Below are positions 28,429 to 37,280 of a stretch of 64,000 bases of DNA, in pieces. A program made the translations under genes and the position numbers. The DNA is taken from the NCBI RefSeq assembly GCF_005434945.1, contig NZ_SKCH01000002.1:1-64000 (forward strand), written 5' to 3'. Within the stretch, counting starts at the first letter, position 1. Each line of letters opens with the position of its first letter. The stretch comes from Prescottella subtropica. Its GTDB lineage: Bacteria; Actinomycetota; Actinomycetes; Mycobacteriales; Mycobacteriaceae. The notes below the pieces were generated by a model that worked only from the letters and a program-made list of their open reading frames with translations, ran no database searches and was not told where the DNA came from.

Positions 28429-29346
28429 GTGCAGACCATGACCACATCACGCACCGTCGAGATCGGACGCCACTCGATCGAGTTCGGTCCGCGCGGGATG
28501 CGCAGGTGCGCAGACGGTTTCGAGCCGGAACCGTACACGCGGTTCGAGGTGCGTCCGATGACCCCGTTCATCGGTGCCGAGATCCACGGCGTCGACCTGC
28601 GGGATCCGAGTGCCGAGACCGTCGCGGACCTGCGGCGTGCCCTGCTGGAGTGGAAGGTGGTGTTCTTCCGCGACCAGAAGATCACAGCCCTCGAACACCG
28701 GGACTTTTCCCGGCAGTTCGGTGAACTCGAGGTGCATCCGCTGCTGCCGCAGGGGGAGGTGCCGGAGGTGGTCCACTTCGAACGCGGTGAGCACAGCCCG
28801 GGCACCGAGAACATCTGGCACGTCGACGTGACGTGGCAGAAGCGGCCGCCGCTCGGTTCGATGCTGCGTGCCCTGGACGTGCCGCCCGCCGGCGGCGACA
28901 CCCTGTGGGCCGACATGGGCAACGCGTACGACTGCCTGTCCGACGAGGTGAAGGAGAAGATCGAGGGCCGCGTCGCGATCCACGACTTCGTGCCGTCGTT
29001 CGGGCGTTCGATGTCCCCGGAGAAACTGGCGGCCATGCAGGAGCAGTACCCGCCGGTCGAGCATCCGATCGTCCGGATCCACCCGGAGACGGGGCGGCGG
29101 ACGCTGTTCGTCAACAGTTTGTTCACCACCCACATTCCGGACATGGATCCGGCCGAGGCGGAAGAACTCCTGCGTCACCTGTTCGATCAGGCCAAGGTGC
29201 CCGACTTCCAGTGCCGGTTCAAGTGGCAGCCGAACTCGATTGCGTTCTGGGACAATCGTGCCACGCAGCATTACGCGGCGAGCGACTACTTCCCGCACCG
29301 TCGTGTCATGGAGCGGGTGTCGATCCTCGGCGACATTCCTGTGTGA
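28429..29346 (+). CDS. TauD/TfdA-family Fe(II)/2-oxoglutarate-dependent dioxygenase
   Basis: This is a 305-residue oxygenase of the TauD/TfdA/AtsK group, members of which release sulfite or aldehyde from sulfonates, sulfate esters or aryloxy acids. The iron facial triad is visible as HVD (His131, Asp133) and the distal His281 in RATQHYA, followed by an Arg-rich HRRVMER for 2-oxoglutarate. GGAGG lies five bases before the GTG start. It follows the TetR gene by 12 bases. Pairing with a sulfatase suggests a sulfate-ester or related substrate, but the protein alone does not fix this. Confidence 0.9.
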   Translation: MQTMTTSRTVEIGRHSIEFGPRGMRRCADGFEPEPYTRFEVRPMTPFIGAEIHGVDLRDPSAETVADLRRALLEWKVVFFRDQKITALEHRDFSRQFGELEVHPLLPQGEVPEVVHFERGEHSPGTENIWHVDVTWQKRPPLGSMLRALDVPPAGGDTLWADMGNAYDCLSDEVKEKIEGRVAIHDFVPSFGRSMSPEKLAAMQEQYPPVEHPIVRIHPETGRRTLFVNSLFTTHIPDMDPAEAEELLRHLFDQAKVPDFQCRFKWQPNSIAFWDNRATQHYAASDYFPHRRVMERVSILGDIPV

Positions 29347-29368
29347 CGGACGAGGAGAGGGCAACGTG

Positions 29369-29731
29369 ATGACGCGGCAAGGATGGCGACCGAAAGCGTT
29401 CCGGGAGGGCGACGACCCCGATCCCCGGTTCACGCTCGCCAACGAGCGCACGTTCCTCGCCTGGGTGCGGACGGGTCTCGGACTGATCGCGGCCGCGGTC
29501 GGCCTCGAGGCGTTCGGCACCGACGTGGTCGGCCCGGCCGTGCACACGGTGCTCGTCGTGGGTCTGCTGGTCGGGGCGGTGCTGCTGGTCGCGTTCGCGT
29601 TCCTGCGGTGGATGTCGGTGGAGGCGGCGATGCGGCACGGCCGCAGCCTGCCGGTGCCGGCGCTGGCGGCGCTGCTGGTGTGCATGATCGCCGGTGCGGC
29701 CGTCACCCTGCTCGTCGTCATGGCGCGCTGA
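29369..29731 (+). CDS. DUF202 (YidH-type) small membrane protein
   Basis: This 120-residue protein has the DUF202 hallmark LANERTFLAWVRTGLGLIAAAVGLEAFG followed by two more hydrophobic segments, giving three predicted membrane helices. The ATG at 29369 has GGAGAGGG just upstream. Function of the family is unknown. It overlaps nothing but lies 22 bases after the dioxygenase, and a second DUF202 gene starts five bases after its stop. Confidence 0.85.
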   Translation: MTRQGWRPKAFREGDDPDPRFTLANERTFLAWVRTGLGLIAAAVGLEAFGTDVVGPAVHTVLVVGLLVGAVLLVAFAFLRWMSVEAAMRHGRSLPVPALAALLVCMIAGAAVTLLVVMAR

Positions 29732-29735
29732 CGCG

Positions 29736-30071
29736 ATGCCCCCGACGGCCGACGGTCACGGTGATCCCGGACTCCAACCGGAGCGGACCACCCTGGCCTG
29801 GGTGCGGACCGCGGCGAGTCTCGCGGCCGTCGCGTTCCTGTGCCTGCGGTACGTGCCGGGGTCGTCGACGCTCGTGCAGGTGGTCGGCGTGTGGGCGGTC
29901 GTGTCGGCGTCCGTCGTCATCGTGACGGCGCGTCGACGCCATCAGCGGGTCAGCGAGAAGTTCGGGGCGGGGCGCGTCGACTACCCGTTCCTGCTCGTGG
30001 CCGGTCTGGCCGGCACGGTGGTGGCGTTGGCGGCGGCGTCGGCGGCCGTCGTCCTCGCCACCGGACGGTGA
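29736..30071 (+). CDS. Second DUF202 small membrane protein
   Basis: This is a 111-residue protein whose N-terminal LQPERTTLAWVRTAASLAAVAFL matches the DUF202 core. Three hydrophobic helices are predicted, with a basic cytoplasmic loop (TARRRHQRV) between the second and third. It is translated directly after the first DUF202 protein, and such pairs often occur together. The two probably form a complex, though no function is known. Confidence 0.83.
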   Translation: MPPTADGHGDPGLQPERTTLAWVRTAASLAAVAFLCLRYVPGSSTLVQVVGVWAVVSASVVIVTARRRHQRVSEKFGAGRVDYPFLLVAGLAGTVVALAAASAAVVLATGR

Positions 30072-30194
30072 CCCTGTCCTGTCGGGACTCCCGGTGGACG
30101 GGATTCGTGACCGGAGACACATCGACGGCCGGTACTGATAGTGACGGACCGAAGTGTTCCGGCACGGCCGTACGACTCCGAGGAGAGTAACAAC

Positions 30195-31040
30195 ATGGAC
30201 GAATTCTCGAGCTTCGAGGGCCGCGTCGCCCTGATCACCGGAGCGGCCCGCGGACAGGGCCGGTCGCACGCGGTGGCCTTCGCCGAGCGTGGCGCCGACA
30301 TCGTGATCTGCGACCGGTGCGAGGACCGCGACGAGGTGCGCTACCCGCTGGGCACCGAGGACGACCTGGCCGAGACCGTGCGCCTCGTCGAGGCCACCGG
30401 CCGCAAGTGCATCGCCGTCAAGGCCGACACCGCGGACCGGGCGGCGATGGACGCCCTCGTCGCCCGCGCGGAATCCGAGTTCGGACGCATCGACATCGCG
30501 GTCGCGAACGCCGGTATCACGCTGGCCGCGCCGGTGCAGTCGATGACGTCGGCGCAGTGGAACGAGGTCATCGCCAGCAACCTCACCGGTGTCTTCAACA
30601 CGATCGGTGCGGTGTCGCCCGGCATGATCGAGCGAGGCTACGGCCGGATCGTCACGATCTCCTCGATGCTGGGCCGCGCCGGTAACACCAACATGGTCGG
30701 CTACTCGGCGTCGAAGTGGGGTGTCATCGGCATGTCGAAGAGTGCCGCACTGGACCTCGCACCGCACGGCGTCACCGTCAATGTGATTGCACCGGGCAAC
30801 ATCTCGACCGGGATGATCCACAACGACATGCTGTACTCGATGATGCGCCCCGATCTCGAGGCACCGACGATGGACGACGTCGCCCCGATCTTCCAGAGCC
30901 TGCACGCGCAGCCGGTGCCGTGGCTCGACCCGTACGAGATCACCCGTGCGGTGCTGTTCTACTCCGCCGCGGGCAGTGCCCACATCAGCGGCACCGTCCT
31001 CCCGATCGACGCCGGTAACGCTGCACGCGTGACCGGGTGA
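30195..31040 (+). CDS. Mycofactocin-type short-chain dehydrogenase/reductase
   Basis: This is a 281-residue SDR with TGAARGQGRSHAVAFAERGADI at the cofactor site. That motif, followed by ICDRC, marks the mycofactocin-associated SDR subgroup that holds NAD(H) tightly and passes electrons to mycofactocin. The catalytic Ser and the YSASK pair are present (SSMLGR, then YSASKWG). AGGAG precedes the ATG. The alcohol substrate is not indicated. Its stop overlaps the start of the MFS gene (GTGACGG), so the two are co-expressed. Confidence 0.9.
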   Translation: MDEFSSFEGRVALITGAARGQGRSHAVAFAERGADIVICDRCEDRDEVRYPLGTEDDLAETVRLVEATGRKCIAVKADTADRAAMDALVARAESEFGRIDIAVANAGITLAAPVQSMTSAQWNEVIASNLTGVFNTIGAVSPGMIERGYGRIVTISSMLGRAGNTNMVGYSASKWGVIGMSKSAALDLAPHGVTVNVIAPGNISTGMIHNDMLYSMMRPDLEAPTMDDVAPIFQSLHAQPVPWLDPYEITRAVLFYSAAGSAHISGTVLPIDAGNAARVTG

Positions 31041-32539
31041 CGGACTCCTCGACGCCCGCCCCGCGGTCCGCGCGGGGCGGGCTCGCCGTCGCGGTCCTGA
31101 GCCTGAGCGGCATCCTCGTCGCACTGCTGCAGACGCTGATGGTGCCGGTGCTGCCGTCGTTCGCCGTCGACCTCGGCATCCCCGCGACGAGTGCATCCTG
31201 GCTGGTCACGATCACGCTGCTCACCGGTGCGGTGGGCACCCCGCTCATCGGCCGTCTCGCCGACATGGTCGGCAAACGCGCGATGATGCTGGTGTGCCTG
31301 GGCATGATGGTGGCCGGTTCCGTCGTCGCCGTCCTCGGGCCCGGGTTCGCGGGCGCGGTCGTCGGCCGGGGACTGCAGGGTTTCGCGGTGGCCCTCATGC
31401 CCGTCGGCATCAGCATGATGCGCGACATCCTGCCACCGGAGAAACTCGGCACCGGTGTCGCGTTGATGAGCGCGACGATCGGCATCGGCAGCGTGTTCGG
31501 CGCGCCCCTGGCCGGTGTGCTCTACGACAGCCTCGGATGGCGGTCGCTGTTCTGGCTGCCGGCGGCGTTCGCGATCCTGATGGCGGTGCTGCTGCCGCTC
31601 GCGGTCCCCGAATCGACGACCCGCTCCGGTGGCCGTTTCGACTACGCCGGCGCGCTCCTGTTCACGACCGCGCTCACCGCGGTCCTGCTCGCGATCTCCA
31701 AGGGCGGGGCCTGGGGGTGGGGGAGTCCGGCGTCGATCGGCCTGGTCGCCGTCGGTGTCGTCGGCCTGGCCGCGTGGATCCCGTTGCAGCTGAGGATGTC
31801 CGAGCCTCTCGTCGATCTGCGGACCTCCGTCCGTCGTCCCGTGCTGGTGGCGAACATGTGCGCACTGCTGCTGGGATTCGCGATGTTCCTCAGTTCGTAC
31901 GCGTCGCTGCAGGAACTGCAGGTGCCGGCCGCGACCGGCGACGGACTCGGCCTCAGCGCGACCATGGCGGGCATGGTGATGCTGCCCGGCGGTGTCGCGA
32001 TGATCGTCCTGGCGCCGGTGACCGCGGCCATGATCGGTAAGTGGGGGGGCCGGGTGACCCTCGCGATCGCGGCCGCCGCGATGGCCGTCGGCTTCGTCGA
32101 ACGCGGCGTCCTCGGCAGCACGGTCCTCACCGTCGGTGTCAGTGCCTTCGTCATCTCGATCGGTGTCGCGTTCGCGCTCGCAGCGATGCCGGTCCTCATC
32201 ACCACGTCCGTGCCGCTCGACCAGACCGCGTCCGCCAACAGCGTCAACAGCCTGGTGAGGGCCGTCGGCACGTCCACCGCGAGTGCGGTCGGGGCCGCGG
32301 TGATCGCCGCGTCGACGGTGACGATCGGGGCGGCGGTGGTGCCCGCGCAGGCCGGCCTGGACCGGCTGTTCTGGCTCGGTGCGGCCGTGTCTGTGGTGGC
32401 GTTGGTCGTCGTCGGGTGCATGCCGATGGTGTCCCGGACCCGGCCCGGTACCGGAAACGACGGCACCCGAGACGACGACACCGGTGACGACCACGACGTG
32501 CGTGGCGCCACCGGCGTCGGTGTCACGGAACCTGCCTAG
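31037..32539 (+). CDS. MFS transporter, DHA2 (14-helix) type
   Basis: This is a 500-residue inner-membrane transporter with about 14 hydrophobic segments. The loop 2-3 motif is GRLADMVGKRAMML, and the antiporter-type segment is GIGSVFGAPLAGVLYD. The tail of about 30 residues is acidic and hydrophilic. Drug or metabolite export by proton antiport is the family role, and the substrate is not known. The GTG start overlaps the SDR stop by four bases, suggesting a dehydrogenase-exporter unit. It converges on the cholesterol oxidase gene with a 3-base gap. Confidence 0.88.
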   Translation: MTDSSTPAPRSARGGLAVAVLSLSGILVALLQTLMVPVLPSFAVDLGIPATSASWLVTITLLTGAVGTPLIGRLADMVGKRAMMLVCLGMMVAGSVVAVLGPGFAGAVVGRGLQGFAVALMPVGISMMRDILPPEKLGTGVALMSATIGIGSVFGAPLAGVLYDSLGWRSLFWLPAAFAILMAVLLPLAVPESTTRSGGRFDYAGALLFTTALTAVLLAISKGGAWGWGSPASIGLVAVGVVGLAAWIPLQLRMSEPLVDLRTSVRRPVLVANMCALLLGFAMFLSSYASLQELQVPAATGDGLGLSATMAGMVMLPGGVAMIVLAPVTAAMIGKWGGRVTLAIAAAAMAVGFVERGVLGSTVLTVGVSAFVISIGVAFALAAMPVLITTSVPLDQTASANSVNSLVRAVGTSTASAVGAAVIAASTVTIGAAVVPAQAGLDRLFWLGAAVSVVALVVVGCMPMVSRTRPGTGNDGTRDDDTGDDHDVRGATGVGVTEPA

Positions 32540-32542
32540 CCG

Positions 32543-34399
32543 CTATGCCTTCGGCAGCAGGTGGTCCATGAAGGTGTTCGTGAAGATCCGGTGCGGGTCG
32601 ATCGCGTCGTACCGGGCCCGGGCGGTGTCCCAGTTGTAGGTGCCCCCGACACCCTCCATGTAGGTCTTGCGCATCCCGTTCTCGACGATGTTCATGTCGG
32701 TGTACGGGTTCGGGCCGAACGCCCAGCCCTTCGACCACTCGGGGCGGAACGTGGCGGCGTCGTTGTTGTAGTGCGTGCGCATCCACTGCTCCATCTCCTG
32801 GTAGAACTCGAACATGCCGGGGGTGCCGGGCACGCCGAGAACGTTCAACCAGATGGCGACGTCCCAGTCCGGGTGGTCGGGACGCGGACGGGTCGCCGCG
32901 ATGGTCGGTGCACCGGCCGACGTCACCAGCACCTCCTCGGCCTTGTCGAGGCCGCAGCACCGGATCTCGACGGGGCCGTTGAGCGGGAACTGGCCCTTGG
33001 CGCGGTACTCCTCGATCTTCCCGTGGAACCACTGCGTGAAGTCGTGGATGACGGTTGCGATGTTGGCGCGGCTCGTGACGACGGCGCCGCCGCCCTCCGT
33101 CAACCGCAGCGTGGTCGCCTTGATGTAGAACTGGACGTCCTTCGACCAGCCCCAGATGTCGCTCGAATTGGTCGCGGCCAGGCCGAGCTTGGTGATCTCG
33201 TACATCGCCGGACCGAACATCGGTGCGATACCCGGGTTTCCGGCGTTGATCGCGCCGATCATGTCGGTGAGCGGCTCGGGCAGGTTGTCGGAGAAGATGT
33301 AGTTGTAGGGGCCGGTCACCTCACGTGACTGCGGCGGCTTGCCCACCAGCGACCCGGCACTGCCCAGGCTGCCGGAGCTGCCGACCTCGTTCGACGAGTC
33401 CGGCTTGGTGGGGGACACCGTCCACACCTTCATCCACGGCTTGTCCGTGAACGGGTACCAGATGGCCTCGGCGCCACCGGATTCGGCGACGTACTTCTCG
33501 AACGTCCGGCCCTGCGCACCCTTCTTCGCGAACAGTTCCTGCCACGGGATGTCGGTGAAACTCTGGCACCGCTGCCGGACGTTGGGGCCGGCCTGCAGCG
33601 TCACCGACGTCAGGAAGCATCGCCCGAGGTTGGTGAGCATCGGCAGGATCTTCGGGTCGCTGCGCTGGTACGTCTTCAGCGCGTACTTGCTGCCGTCCCA
33701 CTCCACCGCGGTGAGCTCGGTGACCAGGTTGCTCAGCGAACCGTAGGTGTGGCCGGGCAGCGTCTCCTGGCCCGCGGCGGGCAGCGCCGCACCGTGCGCG
33801 TTGACCGCGAGGGCACCCGCGATGGACAGCACGCCCGGCGCCGGCAGGTTCGCGAAACCGAGGCCCTGCTTCTGCAGCTCGGTGACGATCGCGTCGAGGC
33901 TCGCGCCGGCACCCGCGGTGACGGTCTTCAGGGAGCCCGAGGTGTTCACCGTGACCGAGTTCAGGTGGGTCATCGTGTCGGCGAGGATCACCTTCTCGAC
34001 GTTCGAGTCGTTCTCGACGGTCAGCGGCGTCCACCCGTGCATCGCACCGCGCGGACGGATCTTGTAACCGTTGTCGTGCGCCCAGTTCACGAGGCGGACG
34101 ACGTCGTCCGCGGTCTTCGGGGAACACACCCAGGTGGCGTCCAGCATGATCTCCTTGGACCAGTTCTGGTACGCCTGCTGGAACAGCGCGATGCCGTCCG
34201 GGAAGTTCGGCGGCGTCGGCAGCGGGGCGACCGGCCCCGTCGAACCGAGCGAGCCGAGCGACCCGGAGGATCCGGCGGATCCGGCGGGAACCGCGAAGGC
34301 CGGGGTCCAGCCGCCGACCACCGCGCCGGCCGCCAGCACGCCCGCGCCGGCCGCGAGGAATCCGCGCCGGGAGAGCCGGCTTTCGTCGAGTGACGTCAT
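32543..34399 (-). CDS. Cholesterol oxidase, vanillyl-alcohol-oxidase (covalent FAD, BCO2) type
   Basis: This enzyme oxidises and isomerises cholesterol to cholest-4-en-3-one, producing hydrogen peroxide. The 618-residue protein has a Tat signal (SRRGFLAAGAG near residue 9) and an FAD-binding PCMH domain. IRPRGAMHGWTPLT contains the His that carries covalent FAD in the family, and a C-terminal cholesterol-oxidase domain includes ATRPRPDHPDWDVAIWLN. Gly/Ser-rich tracts occur after the signal and again mid-protein. ATG at 34399 follows GGAG. No KstR box was seen upstream; a hairpin lies between it and the preceding hydratase gene. Confidence 0.94.
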   Translation of the reverse strand: MTSLDESRLSRRGFLAAGAGVLAAGAVVGGWTPAFAVPAGSAGSSGSLGSLGSTGPVAPLPTPPNFPDGIALFQQAYQNWSKEIMLDATWVCSPKTADDVVRLVNWAHDNGYKIRPRGAMHGWTPLTVENDSNVEKVILADTMTHLNSVTVNTSGSLKTVTAGAGASLDAIVTELQKQGLGFANLPAPGVLSIAGALAVNAHGAALPAAGQETLPGHTYGSLSNLVTELTAVEWDGSKYALKTYQRSDPKILPMLTNLGRCFLTSVTLQAGPNVRQRCQSFTDIPWQELFAKKGAQGRTFEKYVAESGGAEAIWYPFTDKPWMKVWTVSPTKPDSSNEVGSSGSLGSAGSLVGKPPQSREVTGPYNYIFSDNLPEPLTDMIGAINAGNPGIAPMFGPAMYEITKLGLAATNSSDIWGWSKDVQFYIKATTLRLTEGGGAVVTSRANIATVIHDFTQWFHGKIEEYRAKGQFPLNGPVEIRCCGLDKAEEVLVTSAGAPTIAATRPRPDHPDWDVAIWLNVLGVPGTPGMFEFYQEMEQWMRTHYNNDAATFRPEWSKGWAFGPNPYTDMNIVENGMRKTYMEGVGGTYNWDTARARYDAIDPHRIFTNTFMDHLLPKA

Positions 34400-34450
34400 T
34401 CCTGTACTCCAAAAATGTCGAGGGGGAGGGAGATTCGGGTGCAGATACGC

Positions 34451-34482
34451 CCGGTCGGGCCGACAGGTGTCGACCCGACCGG
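34451..34482. terminator. Hairpin between hsd4B-like gene and cholesterol oxidase
   Basis: CCGGTCGGG (34451-34459) pairs with CCCGACCGG (34474-34482), and inner GAC/GTC can extend the stem. It may terminate the kstD-hydratase transcript and so uncouple cholesterol oxidase. Confidence 0.5.
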
Positions 34483-34502
34483 TACAGCTGTGTCGGACCG
34501 GG

Positions 34503-35363
34503 CTACGCGACGGTGAGCACGACGTCCGCCAGGGCGGGGGAGTCGTCACGTTCGGGCACGGTCGCCGAGATCAGCAACCGACCGCCGTCTCGCCAGATTC
34601 GTGTCCGCAGTGTCTCGCCGGGGAAGACTACCCCGGCGAACCGAGCGCGAAATCCCTTGACCCGATCGGCATCACCGTCGAGGACGGCGTCGGTCGCGGC
34701 CTTGCAGACGATCCCGTACGTGCACAGTCCATGCAGGATAGGCGCAGGGAACCCGGCACCGGACGCGAATGCCGGATCCGAATGGAGAGGATTGCGGTCC
34801 CCGCACATCCGATACAGCAGCGCCTGCTGCGGCAGGACCGGTGACAGCACCTCCGCATCCGGCTCCCGATCGGGCAGCGGGACCGACTCCGACGGCCCCC
34901 GCTCACCCCCGAAACCGCCCTCGCCGCGCGCGAAGATCGACGACCGCGCCGTCCACAGCGGCGACCCGTCGAGGGCTACCGTCTCGGACTCCTGCACGAT
35001 CACCGCAGCCTTGCCCTTGTCCCACACCTCGACGATGCGGGTGGTCGTCCGGGCCGACCCGGACGCCGGAATCGGCTGGTGCACGGACACTTCCTGGCTG
35101 CCGTGGACGACCTTCGCCAGGTCGATCTCCACACCGGGGAACGACACCCGAGGCGCCTCCGTGGCATGGATGTTCGCGACGACGGTCGCGAACGGCGGCA
35201 GCACCTGCGGCTTCGCGTCGTCGAGGTAGCGCAGTTCCTGCGAGTCGAGCGGGCGGTCACCCGCCCCGATCCCGAGATGGTAGAGCTGCACGTCCGACGG
35301 CGTCCAGGAGAACTCCTGGGCCGGAAGCTCGGCTCCGATCGCGATCGACGGATCGATGGGCAC
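34503..35363 (-). CDS. hsd4B: Double hot-dog (MaoC) 2-enoyl-CoA hydratase, Hsd4B-like
   Basis: This is a 286-residue hydratase-2 of the MaoC double hot-dog type, probably acting on steroid side-chain enoyl-CoA. The N-terminal hot-dog carries the DVQLYHLGIGAG segment. The C-terminal one holds the hydratase motif YRMCGDRNPLHSDPAFASGAGFP with the catalytic Asp and His, then HGLCTYGI. It follows kstD by 13 bases on the same strand, the same pairing as Rv3537-Rv3538. It shares the KstR-controlled kstD promoter. Confidence 0.9.
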   Translation of the reverse strand: MPIDPSIAIGAELPAQEFSWTPSDVQLYHLGIGAGDRPLDSQELRYLDDAKPQVLPPFATVVANIHATEAPRVSFPGVEIDLAKVVHGSQEVSVHQPIPASGSARTTTRIVEVWDKGKAAVIVQESETVALDGSPLWTARSSIFARGEGGFGGERGPSESVPLPDREPDAEVLSPVLPQQALLYRMCGDRNPLHSDPAFASGAGFPAPILHGLCTYGIVCKAATDAVLDGDADRVKGFRARFAGVVFPGETLRTRIWRDGGRLLISATVPERDDSPALADVVLTVA

Positions 35364-35376
35364 GTCGTCTCTCCTG

Positions 35377-37068
35377 TCAGTTGGCCGCGGGCGCGGCGGG
35401 TGCCTCGGCGCGGGCGGCGATGTCGAGGACGGCCAGGTACGCGAACGTCATCGCGGGGCCGATGGTGGCGCCCGGTCCGGCGTACGTGTGACCCATGACC
35501 GGCGAGCTGCAGTTGCCGGCGGCGTAGAGACCCTCGATCACGGTGCCGTCCTCGCGCAGCGCGCGGCCGTCGACGTCGGTGACGATGCCACCCTTGGTGC
35601 CCAGGTCGCCCGGCACCATCTTGATCGCGTAGAACGGGGCCTTGCCGATCTCGGCGAGGCTGGGGTTCTTCAGTCGCGGATCGCCGTAGTAGTGGTCGTA
35701 GCTGCTGTCGCCGCGACCGAAGTCCTCGTCCTTGCCGTTGCGGGCGAACCCGTTGAACCGCTCGACCTCGGCGGTGAGGGCGTCGACCGGCAGCCCGGTC
35801 TTCTCGGCGAGCTCGGCGATCGAGCCGGCCTTGACGACGATGCCGGCCTTGAGCCAACGCCCGGGGAACGGGGTGCGCGGGGTGATGCCGGCGAACGTGT
35901 ACCGGTTGCGGTAGCGCTGGTCGAGGATCATCCACGTGGGGATGTTCTCGCCCGGGCCGTCACCCTGGCCGTACTCGCCGCCGTACATGGTGTGCACGGC
36001 CTCGACGTACGGGGCGGCCTCGTTGCCGAACCGCTTGCCGGCGGTGTTGACCATCATGCAGCCGGGCAGGGTGCGCTCGGACAGCGCGAACCACGGGCCG
36101 CCGGTCAGCGGGATCGACGGACCCCACCACGCGTCGTCCATGAAACCGACGGCAGCACCGAGCTTCTGGCCGGCGACGATGCCGTCACCCGTGTTCGCTT
36201 TCGCGCCGACGGTCCACTCGGTGCCGATCGGGGCGCGCTGGTACTTCTTGCGCATCTCCTCGTTGTGTTCGAAGCCGCCCGAGCCGAGCACGACACCGTG
36301 GCGGGCGTGGATGACCTGTTCCTGCCCGTCGACGAGGACCTTGACGCCGCGCACGACATCACCCTCGGTGACGAGCTCGGTGAGCGGGGTGTTCAGCAGG
36401 ATCGGGACGCCGGCGTCGCGCAGGCCGATCCGCAGGCCGGCCATGAGGGCCTGGCCGCGCACCAGCAGGTCCTTGCCGCGGGCCTTGGCGCCGAGGAAGC
36501 GCAGACCCACCTTCATCGCGCGCAGCGGGCCACGACGGTTGCGCATGAGCAGGTTGAGCCACTTGTAGTCGGCCTGCGTGATGACGAAGTTCTTGGGGGC
36601 CTTCACATAGTCGGGCTCGAGGTTCTTGCGGTCGTCGCCGAGACGGTTGCCGTCGAACGGCGTCGGTTCGACGGAACGGCCGCCCGGCCGGCCGCCCGGA
36701 GCCTCCGGGTAGTAGTCCGAGTACCCGGGCACCCACTGCAGTTCGAGGGCACTGTTCTTCAGGACGAAGGACAGCATCTCGGGGCCGCGGTCGATGTAGG
36801 TGTCGATCATCTCGGGGGAGACGACGTCACCGATGATGCTGTGCAGATAGGTGCGGGCCGCATCGACGGTATCGGTGACGCCGTCCCGCGCGAGCACCTC
36901 GTTGTTCGGGATCCAGACACCTCCACCCGATCGTGCGGACGAGCCGCCGTAGTGGGCCGCCTTCTCGACGACGACCACGCTCAGGCCCTGGTGGGCGGCG
37001 GTCAGGGCCGCGGTCATGCCGGCAGCGCCGCTGCCGACGACGACGATGTCGTATTCCTGCTTGCTCAT
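35377..37068 (-). CDS. kstD: 3-Ketosteroid delta-1-dehydrogenase KstD
   Basis: KstD is an FAD enzyme that introduces the C1-C2 double bond in ring A. With KshA it triggers ring B opening. The 563-residue protein starts with the dinucleotide-binding VVGSGAAGMTAALTAAHQG. It has the SARSGGGVWIPNN segment and ends with GLYAAGNCSSPVMGHTYAG and GPAMTFAYLA, typical of ketosteroid dehydrogenases. The ATG lies one base from a KstR operator and about nine bases from a TATAAC -10, so the mRNA may be leaderless. Several kstD paralogues occur in rhodococci; which one this equals cannot be told. Confidence 0.95.
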   Translation of the reverse strand: MSKQEYDIVVVGSGAAGMTAALTAAHQGLSVVVVEKAAHYGGSSARSGGGVWIPNNEVLARDGVTDTVDAARTYLHSIIGDVVSPEMIDTYIDRGPEMLSFVLKNSALELQWVPGYSDYYPEAPGGRPGGRSVEPTPFDGNRLGDDRKNLEPDYVKAPKNFVITQADYKWLNLLMRNRRGPLRAMKVGLRFLGAKARGKDLLVRGQALMAGLRIGLRDAGVPILLNTPLTELVTEGDVVRGVKVLVDGQEQVIHARHGVVLGSGGFEHNEEMRKKYQRAPIGTEWTVGAKANTGDGIVAGQKLGAAVGFMDDAWWGPSIPLTGGPWFALSERTLPGCMMVNTAGKRFGNEAAPYVEAVHTMYGGEYGQGDGPGENIPTWMILDQRYRNRYTFAGITPRTPFPGRWLKAGIVVKAGSIAELAEKTGLPVDALTAEVERFNGFARNGKDEDFGRGDSSYDHYYGDPRLKNPSLAEIGKAPFYAIKMVPGDLGTKGGIVTDVDGRALREDGTVIEGLYAAGNCSSPVMGHTYAGPGATIGPAMTFAYLAVLDIAARAEAPAAPAAN

Positions 37069-37069
37069 G

Positions 37070-37083
37070 TAGAACACGTTATA
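37070..37083. promoter_or_regulatory. KstR operator at the kstD start
   Basis: TAGAACACGTTATA fits TNNAACNNGTTNNA. On the minus strand its TATAAC is a good -10 for kstD, so bound KstR would cover the promoter. Confidence 0.87.
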
Positions 37084-37195
37084 GAACCGATGCGGGGTGA
37101 GTCCATGCTTTCTGCCAGTGAGTATGGGTTTTCGGGTGGGTTGTGGTCGGCAGCAAACAGACACGCGTTCCACTGGAATGGTGGGGGAGACGCGA

Positions 37196-37237
37196 AACGG
37201 CAGGCTGTGCACCCGGGTGGGTGCACAGCCTGCCGTT
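37196..37237. terminator. 19-bp perfect hairpin after the kshA-linked gene
   Basis: Arms 37196-37214 and 37219-37237 pair exactly around GGGT. It follows the small Cys-rich gene on the minus strand and ends in a short T run in that direction. It closes the kshA transcript before the kstD promoter. Confidence 0.85.
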
Positions 37238-37280
37238 GTCGTTCGTCGACCGGCCGCTGCGTCGCGTGTCGCCGGTTCGG

